Shown here: piece after piece, positions 7,755 through 15,607 of the stretch
Layout: every line of letters starts with the position of its first letter
Numbering within the stretch: the stretch's first letter is position 1
Assembly: GCA_030146285.1 (NCBI GenBank)
Contig: JASLBZ010000030.1
Coordinates: forward strand, 1 to 22,989
Length of the DNA: 22,989 nt
Source: Neisseriaceae bacterium
GTDB taxonomy: Bacteria > Pseudomonadota > Gammaproteobacteria > Burkholderiales > Neisseriaceae
Direction: 5' to 3'
Program-made: the position numbers and the translations under genes
The notes under the pieces: model-generated
Seen by the model: the letters and a program-made list of their open reading frames with translations, nothing else
Told to the model about the DNA's origin: nothing
Database searches by the model: none

Positions 7755-8743
7755 ATTATTTAACTGTAAACCAAGCATACAAAGCCTACCAAGACAAAAC
7801 AGTGCTCAATCATGTTGATTTCAGTGCCCAAAAAGGTGAATTTGTGACCTTGTTAGGCCCCAGTGGCTGCGGAAAGTCGACATTGCTTCGTGCCATTGCC
7901 GGTTTGCACCCATTAGATGGTGGCAATATCATTCTTAACGGTCGTGACATAACCCACATGGCACCGCAAAAACGCAATATTGCCATGGTGTTTCAACATT
8001 ATGCATTGTTTCCCAATATGACTGTCATGGCAAATGTGGGTTTTGGTTTGAAAATGAAAAAACAAAACAAAGCCACCATTCAAGGCAAAGTCATGGCGAT
8101 GCTCGATTTGGTTGAATTGTCCGAGCATGCGCACAAATACCCCCATGAATTGTCAGGTGGACAAAAACAGCGTGTGGCATTGGCAAGGGCATTGGTGACT
8201 GAACCTGATTTATTGCTTTTGGATGAGCCTTTGTCGGCGCTGGATGCCAAAATTCGCAAAAGTTTGCGTGAACAAATTGGTCAGATTCAGCGTAAATTGA
8301 ATTTGGCAACAATTTTTGTTACCCATGATCAAGAAGAAGCATTGACCATGAGCGATAGAATCGTTTTGATGCAAAGCGGTAATATTGCCGAAAACACGCA
8401 ACCTGAAAGCCTATACCAATCACCATCAAGTCAGTTCAGTGCCGAATTTATTGGGCATTACAACTTGTTTACAGGCAAACAATTGAATCAAAAAATGGCT
8501 GAAAATGCCTTGTTCGCCATTCGACCTGAAACCATCGTTCTAAGCCAAGCCCAAGGCCTGTGGCAAGGAGAAATCACCCACAGAACTTTATTGGGCAATG
8601 TGGTGCGCTATCAGGTCTTGACTGAGAGCGGGCTGAGTTTGAATAGCGATGTGTTGAATGTGGGGGCGTTGGCCAATTTGCAAAGTGGTGATGCGGTTTA
8701 TGTTTCAATAAGCGATGATGCTTTGATTCAGTTGCCGGCATAA
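7751..8743 (+). CDS. ABC importer ATPase (PotA/PhnT/AfuC class)
   Basis: 330 residues. Walker A GPSGCGKST at 36-44, Q-loop Gln82 in MVFQHYALFPN, signature LSGGQKQR at 134-141, Walker B LLLLDEP at about 154-160, D-loop SALD, and switch His192 in VTHDQEEA. After the ATPase domain the C-terminal third (FAIRPETI... LGNVVRYQVLTESG) is a TOBE-like regulatory domain as in PotA, FbpC and PhnT. It energises the two permeases and is the last gene of the operon, starting in an ATGA overlap. The C-terminal domain could sense substrate or metabolite, as in relatives, but nothing in the sequence shows which. Confidence 0.92.
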   Translation: MNYLTVNQAYKAYQDKTVLNHVDFSAQKGEFVTLLGPSGCGKSTLLRAIAGLHPLDGGNIILNGRDITHMAPQKRNIAMVFQHYALFPNMTVMANVGFGLKMKKQNKATIQGKVMAMLDLVELSEHAHKYPHELSGGQKQRVALARALVTEPDLLLLDEPLSALDAKIRKSLREQIGQIQRKLNLATIFVTHDQEEALTMSDRIVLMQSGNIAENTQPESLYQSPSSQFSAEFIGHYNLFTGKQLNQKMAENALFAIRPETIVLSQAQGLWQGEITHRTLLGNVVRYQVLTESGLSLNSDVLNVGALANLQSGDAVYVSISDDALIQLPA

Positions 8744-8783
8744 AGTGAAATAAGATAAAAAAGTGAAAAAATCAACTGAAAAA

Positions 8784-8818
8784 CCGACAATAGCGTGATT
8801 GTTGGCGCAGTGTTTTTT
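8784..8818 (+). terminator. Weak candidate terminator after the importer operon
   Basis: CCGACAAT (8784-8791) pairs with ATTGTTGG (8798-8805) with one G-U pair around AGCGTG. A run of six T follows at 8813-8818, but seven bases separate stem and T-run, so this is only a candidate. The rest of 8744-8968 shows no gene or RNA I can identify. Confidence 0.35.
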
Positions 8819-8968
8819 GATGTTTTTGGTTTCATTTTTATTCTGAATGCCTGTGTGTTTGCATGCTGATGTGGGTGTGTGCTCAAAAAATCAAAACGTG
8901 ATTGTCATTTGCTCGCTTCGATGTAAAATACGATTGAAGAAAAACGCCCAACAATCAACCCAAGTTAT

Positions 8969-8997
8969 TTGACCGATATTTTAAAACGTTAGATAAT
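8969..8997 (+). promoter_or_regulatory. Probable sigma-70 promoter of trhP
   Basis: TTGACC (8969-8974), a 17-base spacer and GATAAT (8992-8997) make a good -35/-10 pair. A second, upstream candidate is TTGTCA (8902-8907) with TAAAAT (8924-8929), 16 bases apart. The predicted leader is roughly 90 bases and carries a DNA-uptake word at 9037-9048. Confidence 0.55.
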
Positions 8998-9036
8998 AAC
9001 AGGTTAATTTTTATAATTTAGGCTGTGAATGTGATG

Positions 9037-9048
9037 TTCAGGCAGCCT
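9037..9048 (-). other. DNA-uptake-like 12-mer (AGGCTGCCTGAA dialect)
   Basis: The minus strand reads AGGCTGCCTGAA, identical to the dialect described for Simonsiella-group Neisseriaceae. It stands as a single copy in the leader of trhP. AGGCTG at 9020-9025 could pair with CAGCCT inside the word to form a small hairpin. Confidence 0.6.
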
Positions 9049-9093
9049 ATACGTTTTGAACACACACATACAATTACAGTAGAAAATTTTTTG

Positions 9094-10452
9094 ATGATGA
9101 AATCACCTGAATTATTGCTTCCAGCCGGTGGCTTGGAGCGCATGAGAGCTGCTTATGACTTTGGTGCTGATGCCGTTTACGCAGGTCAGCCACGTTATTC
9201 TTTGCGTGCTCGCAATAATGAATTTGCACGTTTAAGCGATTTAAAACAAGGGATTGATGAAGCGCATGAGCGCGGTAAGAAATTCTTTGTTGCCAGCAAT
9301 ATTTTGCCACACAATGCCAAGCTAAAAACCTATTTAGACGACATGGCACCCATTATTGAAATGAAACCAGATGCCTTGATTATGGCGGACCCTGGTTTGA
9401 TCATGAAAGTGCGTGAAAAATGGCCTGAAGTGCCTATTCACTTGTCAGTACAAGCGAATACCACCAATTACTGGGGTGTACAGTTTTGGAAAAGCATTGG
9501 TGTGGAGCGCATTATTTTATCGCGCGAATTGTCTATTGATGAAATCAAAGAAATTCGCCAAGAGTGCCCTGATACTGAACTAGAAGTATTTGTGCACGGT
9601 GCTTTGTGTATTGCATATTCTGGTCGTTGTTTGCTATCGGGTTATTTTAATCACCGTGACCCGAATCAAGGTACGTGTACCAATGCTTGCCGTTGGGATT
9701 ACAAAGTTCATGATACAGAAACCGATGATGCCGGCGATGCCAAAGCATTAACGGGTTTTGACTTTAATAAAGCCCAAGAAGAAGCCAACCAAGAGTTTGC
9801 GTCTATTGGTGCCCAAGTTCGTCACCCAGCTGCTGACAAAGTATACATGTTAGAAGAAGCCAATCGTCCAGGTTCGATGATGCCAATCATGGAAGATGAG
9901 CATGGTACTTATATCATGAACTCAAAAGATTTGCGTGCGATTGAGCAAGTGGCAAAATTAACCGAAATTGGCGTGGATTCTTTGAAAATTGAAGGCCGTA
10001 CTAAGTCTGTTTATTATGTGGCTCGTGCAGCTCAATCTTATCGTAAAGCCATTGATGATGCCGTTGCTGGTCGTCCATTTGACTTTGGTTTGTTGTCTGA
10101 ATTAGAAGGTTTGGCAAACCGTGGTTACACACCTGGTTTCTTAGAGCGCCACCAGACTCAAGATTACCAAAACTATTTAAGTGGCCATTCTTTGTCCAAA
10201 CAAAGCCAATATGCAGGTATTGTATTGAATGTGGATGAAGCAGGTTGGGCTGAGATTGAAGTGAAAAACAAATTCTCAGTTGGCGATACTTTGGAAATTA
10301 TTCACCCAAGTGGCAATGAAACCATTGTTTTGAGTGAAATGACCAATAAAGGTCGTCCTGCTGAAGTGGCTGCAGGCAATGGTATCCAAGTTCGAATCCC
10401 GAATATGCAAGGCAAAGAAAAAGCATTGATTGCCCGTATTATTAATCCTTAA
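9094..10452 (+). CDS. trhP: tRNA 5-hydroxyuridine (ho5U34) synthesis protein, U32 peptidase family
   Basis: 452 residues from ATG 9094, matching E. coli YegQ/TrhP in length; ATG 9097 is an equal choice. An open frame reaches back to 9025, but that part has no family similarity and contains the DNA-uptake word, so I exclude it. Landmarks: PELLLPAGG near the start, DAVYAGQPRYSLRARNNEF, the U32 signature HGALCIAYSGRCLLSGY followed by more cysteines in GTCTNACRW (presumed iron-sulfur ligands), EDEHGTYIMNSKDL, and LKIEGRTKS. TrhP works with prephenate-derived chemistry on U34 of tRNAs that carry uridine at the wobble position. Despite the family name it is not shown to be a protease. A terminator follows immediately. 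Confidence 0.93.
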   Translation: MMKSPELLLPAGGLERMRAAYDFGADAVYAGQPRYSLRARNNEFARLSDLKQGIDEAHERGKKFFVASNILPHNAKLKTYLDDMAPIIEMKPDALIMADPGLIMKVREKWPEVPIHLSVQANTTNYWGVQFWKSIGVERIILSRELSIDEIKEIRQECPDTELEVFVHGALCIAYSGRCLLSGYFNHRDPNQGTCTNACRWDYKVHDTETDDAGDAKALTGFDFNKAQEEANQEFASIGAQVRHPAADKVYMLEEANRPGSMMPIMEDEHGTYIMNSKDLRAIEQVAKLTEIGVDSLKIEGRTKSVYYVARAAQSYRKAIDDAVAGRPFDFGLLSELEGLANRGYTPGFLERHQTQDYQNYLSGHSLSKQSQYAGIVLNVDEAGWAEIEVKNKFSVGDTLEIIHPSGNETIVLSEMTNKGRPAEVAAGNGIQVRIPNMQGKEKALIARIINP

Positions 10453-10470
10453 TACGGCAAGCAACTTAGA

Positions 10471-10503
10471 AATCCGCATGTGACGCGTGCGGATTTTCTT
10501 TTT
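10471..10503 (+). terminator. Rho-independent terminator after trhP
   Basis: AATCCGCA (10471-10478) and TGCGGATT (10488-10495) form an eight-base-pair stem, followed by a T-rich tract interrupted by one C (10494-10503). Confidence 0.8.
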
Positions 10504-10540
10504 GTAAAAGACATAACGCTTGTGAGGAGTAAGTGGTTTG

Positions 10541-11086
10541 ATGACGTGTTTTAAAGGAAAGCATTGGTTTTTATTGATGGCGATGGCGTTTTTAAGTTCT
10601 GGATTGTCTGCTTTAGAAGTCAGTAACAACGAAGATTTTAAAAGCGATGATTTGATTGTTAAGTCGGCTGATGACAACAAGAAAAATACATTGGCAAACA
10701 CTGAAGATTTTATCCAAAACTGTGTCAGCCAAAGCAATCCCATTCGTTTAAGCTACCCTAAGAGGGCTTTGCGCATTAGTCAAACACTGCCCGAAATGCA
10801 AAAAATCACCAGTACTTTGATTGTGAATGCATCATCAAAGAGCAATACCATTGGCACTTACAAAAGCGCTGTGCCTAGAAAATATGCCTCAGAAAAAGAT
10901 TTGAATGAGGTCGATTGGGAAATTGCACAGGCTTATCGCAGTTTTGATAAAGAGGCTTTGACTTGGGGTAAACGGTATTTATTGCCTTGCGCTAAATTGT
11001 ATGTGAAAACACATAACAAACCCATTTCTTTGGCTCAACCCATCGATTTTGTCTTACCAAAAGAATTGCGCAAATACGCCGAGTAA
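10541..11086 (+). CDS. Secreted protein of unknown function
   Basis: 181 residues from ATG 10541. A GAGGAG ribosome-binding site at 10524-10529 suits this start, or the TTG at 10538 one codon earlier. A Sec signal peptide is clear: basic residues at 5-8, a hydrophobic core at about 9-22, cleavage after LSA at residue 24. The mature part is polar, with an acidic/lysine-rich stretch (about 30-50), a Cys in FIQNCVSQ and another in LLPCAKLY that could form a disulfide, and a motif DWEIAQAYRSFDKEALTWGKRY. I do not recognise the family. It is probably periplasmic. It lies 80 bases before argS, which may share its transcript. Confidence 0.7.
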   Translation: MTCFKGKHWFLLMAMAFLSSGLSALEVSNNEDFKSDDLIVKSADDNKKNTLANTEDFIQNCVSQSNPIRLSYPKRALRISQTLPEMQKITSTLIVNASSKSNTIGTYKSAVPRKYASEKDLNEVDWEIAQAYRSFDKEALTWGKRYLLPCAKLYVKTHNKPISLAQPIDFVLPKELRKYAE

Positions 11087-11166
11087 TTGCCAAAAGCACC
11101 ATACTTTTGTGGTCAAACTATTGTAAAATACCTGTAATTTGAAATTTTGCATTGATAAAGAATATT

Positions 11167-12891
11167 ATGAATTTACACCAACAAGTTGAGAACGAAATCG
11201 CAGCTGCTTTTGCAGCATCTGGTTTGGCTGATGCCGCCATTGTTTTACAGCCTGCTAAGAATCCTGATTTTGGCGACTTCCAAGTCAATGGTGTGATGGG
11301 CGCAGCAAAAAAATTAAAACAAAACCCTCGTGAATTGGCCAGCAAAGTTGTAGAAGCTTTGGCAAACAGCAGTATTTTTTCTAACGCAGAAGTGGCTGGA
11401 CCTGGTTTTATTAATTTGCGTTTGTCCAATGCCTTTTTGGATAATGCATTGAGCGCAGCATTAAGCGATAAAGAACGTCTTGGCGTGGCAAAAGCTGATC
11501 AATTGGATGTTGCAGTAATTGACTATTCATCACCGAATTTGGCTAAAGAAATGCATGTTGGGCATTTGCGCTCAAGCATCATTGGCGATAGCATTAGCCG
11601 CGTTTTACGCCACATGGGACACACTGTGATTGCACAAAATCACGTGGGTGATTGGGGCACTCAGTTTGGCATGTTGGTGGCTTATTTGGTGGAACAACAG
11701 CAATCAGGCCGTGCTGATATTGAATTGTCGGATTTAGAGCAGTTTTATCGCAACGCCAAAGTTCGTTTTGATGAAGATGAAAATTTTGCCAATACGGCTC
11801 GAGAGTATGTGGTGAAGTTACAAAGTGGTGATGAAGCCGTTTTGACATTGTGGAAACAGTTTGTTGAAACCTCTCTTCTTCATGCACAAGATGTTTATGC
11901 TCGTTTAGGCTTGTTGTTACAAGCAGAAGATGTCAAAGGTGAGTCTTCTTACAATGATGACTTACACCAAGTGGTTTCGGAATTAGAAGAACAAGGCTTG
12001 GCTGTTGAAAGCGATGGCGCTAAAGTGGTGTTTTTGCCTGAGTTTAAAAACAAAGAGGGCGATCCTGCTGCGTTTATCGTTCAAAAACAAGGTGGTGGAT
12101 TCCTATACTCAAGTACAGATTTGGCTTGTATCCGCTACCGCGTTCGCCAATTACAAGCAACACGTTTACTGTATGTGGTAGACGCCCGTCAAGGTTTGCA
12201 TTTTCAACAATTGTTTGTTACTGCTCGCAAGGCTGGCTTCTTGCCTGAGAATGTCAAAGCAGAACACATTGCCTTTGGTACGATGATGGGTAAAGATGGC
12301 AAACCATTCAAAACCCGCTCTGGCGATACCATCAAGTTGGTTGATTTGTTAACAGAAGCAGAAGAACGCGCGATTGCTTTGGTTAAAGAGAAAAATGCCG
12401 ACATGCATGCTGATGCATCTAATATTATTGGGCATGCAGTGGGTATTGGCGCTGTGAAATACGCAGATCTTTCAAAAAATCGCACCAGCGACTATGTTTT
12501 TGATTGGGAAAATATGCTGAGCTTTGAGGGCAATACTGCACCTTACTTGCAGTATGCCTATACTCGCGTGCAAAGCGTCTTGCGTAAAGCGAACCAAGAT
12601 GTCAATGCCCAAGCTTTTCATGTTACAGAAGCTGCGGAAAAAGAATTGGCTGTGGCATTGCTGCAGTTTGAAGATGTGTTGAACAATGTGGCTCAAACAG
12701 CATACCCACATTATTTGGCCATGTATTTATACCAAATTGCTACCTTGTTTAGCCGTTTTTATGAGCATTGTCCTATTCTAAAAGCAGAAGGACCTGTGCT
12801 AGAAAGTCGTTTGGCATTGGCTAAATTAACAGGAGATACCTTAAAACAAGGCTTAAATCTCTTGGGTATTGATGTGTTAGAACAGATGTAA
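11167..12891 (+). CDS. argS: Arginyl-tRNA synthetase
   Basis: 574 residues from ATG 11167, close to the 577 of E. coli; an in-frame TTG at 11152 is not needed. The class I aminoacyl-tRNA synthetase charges tRNA-Arg. The N-terminal Add1 domain covers about 1-110. The catalytic HIGH motif appears as HVGH at 130-133 within SSPNLAKEMHVGHLRSS. The KMSKS-equivalent region is around 372-388 (GKDGKPFKTRSG) and, as usual for ArgRS, is not canonical. The DALR-type anticodon-binding domain (YLQYAYTRVQSVLRKA onward) fills the C-terminus. The visible -10-like TAAAAT (11124-11129) lacks a convincing -35. Confidence 0.97.
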   Translation: MNLHQQVENEIAAAFAASGLADAAIVLQPAKNPDFGDFQVNGVMGAAKKLKQNPRELASKVVEALANSSIFSNAEVAGPGFINLRLSNAFLDNALSAALSDKERLGVAKADQLDVAVIDYSSPNLAKEMHVGHLRSSIIGDSISRVLRHMGHTVIAQNHVGDWGTQFGMLVAYLVEQQQSGRADIELSDLEQFYRNAKVRFDEDENFANTAREYVVKLQSGDEAVLTLWKQFVETSLLHAQDVYARLGLLLQAEDVKGESSYNDDLHQVVSELEEQGLAVESDGAKVVFLPEFKNKEGDPAAFIVQKQGGGFLYSSTDLACIRYRVRQLQATRLLYVVDARQGLHFQQLFVTARKAGFLPENVKAEHIAFGTMMGKDGKPFKTRSGDTIKLVDLLTEAEERAIALVKEKNADMHADASNIIGHAVGIGAVKYADLSKNRTSDYVFDWENMLSFEGNTAPYLQYAYTRVQSVLRKANQDVNAQAFHVTEAAEKELAVALLQFEDVLNNVAQTAYPHYLAMYLYQIATLFSRFYEHCPILKAEGPVLESRLALAKLTGDTLKQGLNLLGIDVLEQM

Positions 12892-12900
12892 TGGTGCATT

Positions 12901-12940
12901 AAATCAAAAAAAGCAGCCCATATCGGCTGCTTTTTTGATT
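12901..12940. terminator. Bidirectional terminator between argS and the convergent amidase gene
   Basis: GCAGCC (12913-12918) and GGCTGC (12925-12930) form the core, loop CATATC. The A-run before and T-run after it extend the pairing (AAATCAAAAAA with TTTTTTGATTT), so it can work on both strands. Confidence 0.88.
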
Positions 12941-12956
12941 TGAATACAATGAATAC

Positions 12957-14039
12957 TTACTTAACCGATAAAAACGTAAATGCTTTTGCTGGTTTAAAGT
13001 TTGCAGTGGCATCACCAGAATAAATGGTGCTTTGATCTTTGCCTAAGTCCAGTTTTTTCACACCGCCGGTGTTTTTGTCAAAGTCAATTTTCTTCAAATC
13101 TACCCAGAATGTATTGGGTGAAATCGCAGACTCAAAGAAGTACAAATTGTGTTTGTGATCGACCACGGTTCTCCAGCGGGTTGATGAAATGTTAGGCTCT
13201 TCAGGGGTATTGATGCCATAAGGCACAGAAACGTTGCGAATCACGCTAAATACGCTGGCCAATGATTCTTTGGTGTTTGTGGTTTTGGGAATGGCATTAA
13301 TGTAAAAAGAAGCACGAGCAAAGCGATCGGCTGCGCGGTTGGTACCTGGAAGCATGGTGGTACCACCAATTTGTTTCCAATAAGCATCCAGTGCCAATTG
13401 CTGATCATAGGTTGGTGAATTGGTCATGACTTGGTAGGCTTTACTGTGGTGAATCACTTGTTTGCCTCCAATGTATTCCACAATAGCATTGTCGCCACTT
13501 TTGTCTGACAGTGACAAATGCAAAGACGCTAAGCGTGCTTCACCGGGAACATTGTCAGTCACCACGTTAAAAGGCTCTTTTTCTAAGAAAGCCACAGCTT
13601 CATTCACGGTTGCAAAATTATCCAACATGTATTGTGCCCACAAAGCCAAAGACAAGGTGGCTTTTTTTGAGCTTTTAATGGTTGGATACTCTGATTCAAC
13701 CAACCACAATAAATTGGCATTCAAGCCTTTTTCATTCACACCGTCTGTGGTCGAGATATCATAACCTGAGGCAATAACGCTACCATATTTCGATGTCCAT
13801 TTAATTGAACGTGGGCCTGCTGAGCCATCACGCTGAATACCACGTGGCAAAATCCATAAATTTGTTCCCACATCCGTTTTCCAATCCATAGAACGGGCTG
13901 TGATGATATTGTCTTCTGGTCCTTGGTAAACAACGCGCGTACAAGCAAAAGCGATTGGGGCTGTTGCAAGCAATGCCAATGAGGTTGCTAAAATAGTCAG
14001 CTTTTTAGCGGATATGGATAAAAATTGATGCTTTGTCAT
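12957..14039 (-). CDS. Periplasmic choloylglycine-hydrolase-family amidase (Ntn hydrolase)
   Basis: 360 residues from the ATG at 14039, preceded by GAGAAAG; the frame runs back to 14111 but that segment belongs to the upstream gene. A signal peptide of 32 residues ends AFA, and cleavage would expose Cys33 as the N-terminal nucleophile of this Ntn fold. Numbered from that Cys, the catalytic set Cys1, Arg17 and Asp20 is present. So are Asn175 in TNSPTYD and an Arg in RFARASF, in the positions known from bile-salt hydrolases and penicillin V acylases. GLNANLLWLVESEYP resembles the Gram-negative branch, where several members cleave N-acyl-homoserine lactones or penicillin V. Here the natural substrate is unknown: a bile-salt amide, acyl-homoserine lactone, lipid amide or other linear amide is possible. 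It is the second gene after an outer-membrane barrel gene, 17 bases apart. Confidence 0.9.
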   Translation of the reverse strand: MTKHQFLSISAKKLTILATSLALLATAPIAFACTRVVYQGPEDNIITARSMDWKTDVGTNLWILPRGIQRDGSAGPRSIKWTSKYGSVIASGYDISTTDGVNEKGLNANLLWLVESEYPTIKSSKKATLSLALWAQYMLDNFATVNEAVAFLEKEPFNVVTDNVPGEARLASLHLSLSDKSGDNAIVEYIGGKQVIHHSKAYQVMTNSPTYDQQLALDAYWKQIGGTTMLPGTNRAADRFARASFYINAIPKTTNTKESLASVFSVIRNVSVPYGINTPEEPNISSTRWRTVVDHKHNLYFFESAISPNTFWVDLKKIDFDKNTGGVKKLDLGKDQSTIYSGDATANFKPAKAFTFLSVK

Positions 14040-14056
14040 GTGGATATCTTTCTCAG

Positions 14057-14923
14057 TTAATAAAGTTTTATGCTCAGACCTAAAGCAGGACCATGTTCTT
14101 TTATTTTCCATTGAAAACCATTGTCAGTGTGGTTTTGCTTAATCATGCGGTAACCCAAACGCAAATTGGTGGGTTGGTTGAATATCTTGGTTCGGTAGCC
14201 AAGGTAAGCTTGGTAGTCTTGGCTTTTTTTGGTACCAAAGTCTACTTGTCCTGCTACATTCCAATTTTGATTGAAATCATACAAATATCGAGTACCGATA
14301 AAAGCCTCTGTCCATGAAGTCGAGCGAGATAGGGATGCAGAAGGCTCTTGGGGTAAGTTGGGAATCTCTAAGGATGCATCTATTGAAGCTGATACGTCAG
14401 TAAAATGAACGCCAATGGTTGGTTCTAAATAGAATTTTTGGCCAGCACCAAAGCCGTCTATAGCGAATGCTTGGTAATAGGTACCAATAGAGGTTCGATT
14501 TAATTTGGTTCTGATATCGCCTTTAATAATGGGCATGCCATCCAATGAAATTTGTTCTTTTTGTTTGGTTTTGACATATTGTTTATCAATATAGGCACCC
14601 CATCCACCTTTTTCGACATCCAGATTGAACATATAGGCATTGTCTAGATTTTTCAAAATGTCTTTAAATGGGACATTGACATCGGTATGCAGCTGATTCA
14701 AACCAATAGAGCCATCTATCTGGGCAGCAAAAGCGTACAAAGACAAATAAACATTGAGTGGTTTTTCAGGTGTAATGGATTCAGTATTGGTTTTTTCTTG
14801 TTGTACTGCGGTATCTTCAACCCAATTGTTGTCGTTAAGTTCCGTGGTGTGATTGGTGTTTGCAGCCGCAATGGACGAGCTTGTAGCCAATAGTAAGGCG
14901 ACCAGATTGCGCTTAAGTGTCAT
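14057..14923 (-). CDS. Putative outer-membrane beta-barrel protein
   Basis: 288 residues from ATG 14923, preceded by AAGGGA; ATGs at 14965 and 15007 are in frame but lack a ribosome-binding site and would bury the signal peptide. Signal peptide 1-20/21 (cleavage at AAA). After a polar, Thr/Glu-rich segment the rest alternates aromatic and polar residues in strand-sized blocks (NVYLSLYAFAAQIDGS, GGWGAYIDKQYV, TSWTEAFIGTRYLYDF, QAYLGYRTKIF, TNLRLGYRMI). It ends in LGLSIKLY, a beta-signal-like terminal strand. I read it as an 8-10-stranded barrel. The exact family is not recognised. It is cotranscribed with the periplasmic amidase that follows. Confidence 0.75.
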   Translation of the reverse strand: MTLKRNLVALLLATSSSIAAANTNHTTELNDNNWVEDTAVQQEKTNTESITPEKPLNVYLSLYAFAAQIDGSIGLNQLHTDVNVPFKDILKNLDNAYMFNLDVEKGGWGAYIDKQYVKTKQKEQISLDGMPIIKGDIRTKLNRTSIGTYYQAFAIDGFGAGQKFYLEPTIGVHFTDVSASIDASLEIPNLPQEPSASLSRSTSWTEAFIGTRYLYDFNQNWNVAGQVDFGTKKSQDYQAYLGYRTKIFNQPTNLRLGYRMIKQNHTDNGFQWKIKEHGPALGLSIKLY

Positions 14924-15018
14924 GGCATCCCTTTTAATCCGTTTAAATGACGTTTTTTTATTCATGATTGATTTGAGTAAGGTGAAGAGGGTATGAATAC
15001 AGACCATACAGAGTGTTT

Positions 15019-15047
15019 AGTTTAGTGTGAAAAAATAAAATAAACAA
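15019..15047 (-). promoter_or_regulatory. Probable promoter of the barrel/amidase operon
   Basis: On the minus strand TTGTTT (plus 15042-15047) and TAAACT (plus 15019-15024) are separated by 17 bases. They lie about 95 bases before the barrel gene's ATG. The stretch 14924-15211 otherwise contains only this and the divergent promoter. Confidence 0.45.
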
Positions 15048-15131
15048 ATGGTTTTCCATGTATTTTCCACATTCGGCACAGCAAATTAAAATTTACAAAT
15101 CATGATGTAGAGATACTTATTATTACAAGCT

Positions 15132-15159
15132 TTGTCTTTTTAAAACTATCCGTTAAAAT
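15132..15159 (+). promoter_or_regulatory. Probable promoter of the small membrane protein/mtnN unit
   Basis: TTGTCT (15132-15137) and TAAAAT (15154-15159) with a 16-base spacer, about 50 bases before the ATG at 15212. Confidence 0.45.
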
Positions 15160-15211
15160 GACATTTACAATACGAAATGGCAATGGCTGTTTTAGAAAAT
15201 GAAAGATTCGC

Positions 15212-15544
15212 ATGTTAAAGAAATATTTGTTTGGTGGAATGCCACTGTGGTTGGTTTTTTGGTTCTTTGGTGTCATGGTTTCTGGTTTAGTGGCCACAGC
15301 ATGGATTAAAAATATTGGTTTTGGTATTCATGGGTATGGACAATATATTGCAGTCATGGTCGCGTTAATTTATTTTGGTGCAACCAATTTTGCAATTATG
15401 AATAGCTCAGGCAATTACAAAGGGCCTGAAGTGTTTAAATTTTTGAGTTTTATTTTGTCCTTGGTATTGTTGATTTTCTCATTTGGATTTTTTGTCACCG
15501 CCTTTATTGCGATGTGGATTTTTAATCTAAATTTGCTGCCGTAA
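15212..15544 (+). CDS. Small three-helix inner-membrane protein
   Basis: 110 residues, very hydrophobic, with membrane segments at about 10-31, 43-63 and 76-104. No lipobox or enzymatic motif is visible. GAAAG lies about 8 bases before the ATG. I do not recognise the family; small YggT/DUF-type membrane proteins look similar. It lies 63 bases upstream of mtnN in the same direction without an intervening terminator, so the two are probably cotranscribed. No functional link is apparent. Confidence 0.65.
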   Translation: MLKKYLFGGMPLWLVFWFFGVMVSGLVATAWIKNIGFGIHGYGQYIAVMVALIYFGATNFAIMNSSGNYKGPEVFKFLSFILSLVLLIFSFGFFVTAFIAMWIFNLNLLP

Positions 15545-15607
15545 CGTCGAAGAATAGGATAAAAGCTGTTAGCATGTGGGCTATTGAACAAAGACAGGTA
15601 AAACCCC

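Noticed and set aside
8744..8968. Possible small RNA or riboswitch in the 225 bases between the importer operon and the trhP promoter
   Set aside because: No conserved aptamer pattern, no strong hairpin/T-run pair and no supported small coding frame.
9025..9093. N-terminal extension of trhP
   Set aside because: It has no similarity to YegQ/TrhP, contains a DNA-uptake word and lies just after the promoter; the start at 9094 gives the family length.
10276..10743. 155-codon minus-strand frame spanning the trhP end and the next gene
   Set aside because: It crosses a terminator and two well-supported plus-strand genes, and shows no recognisable domain.
14040..14111. N-terminal extension of the Ntn amidase
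   Set aside because: It would place 24 polar residues before the signal peptide, and it overlaps the barrel gene.
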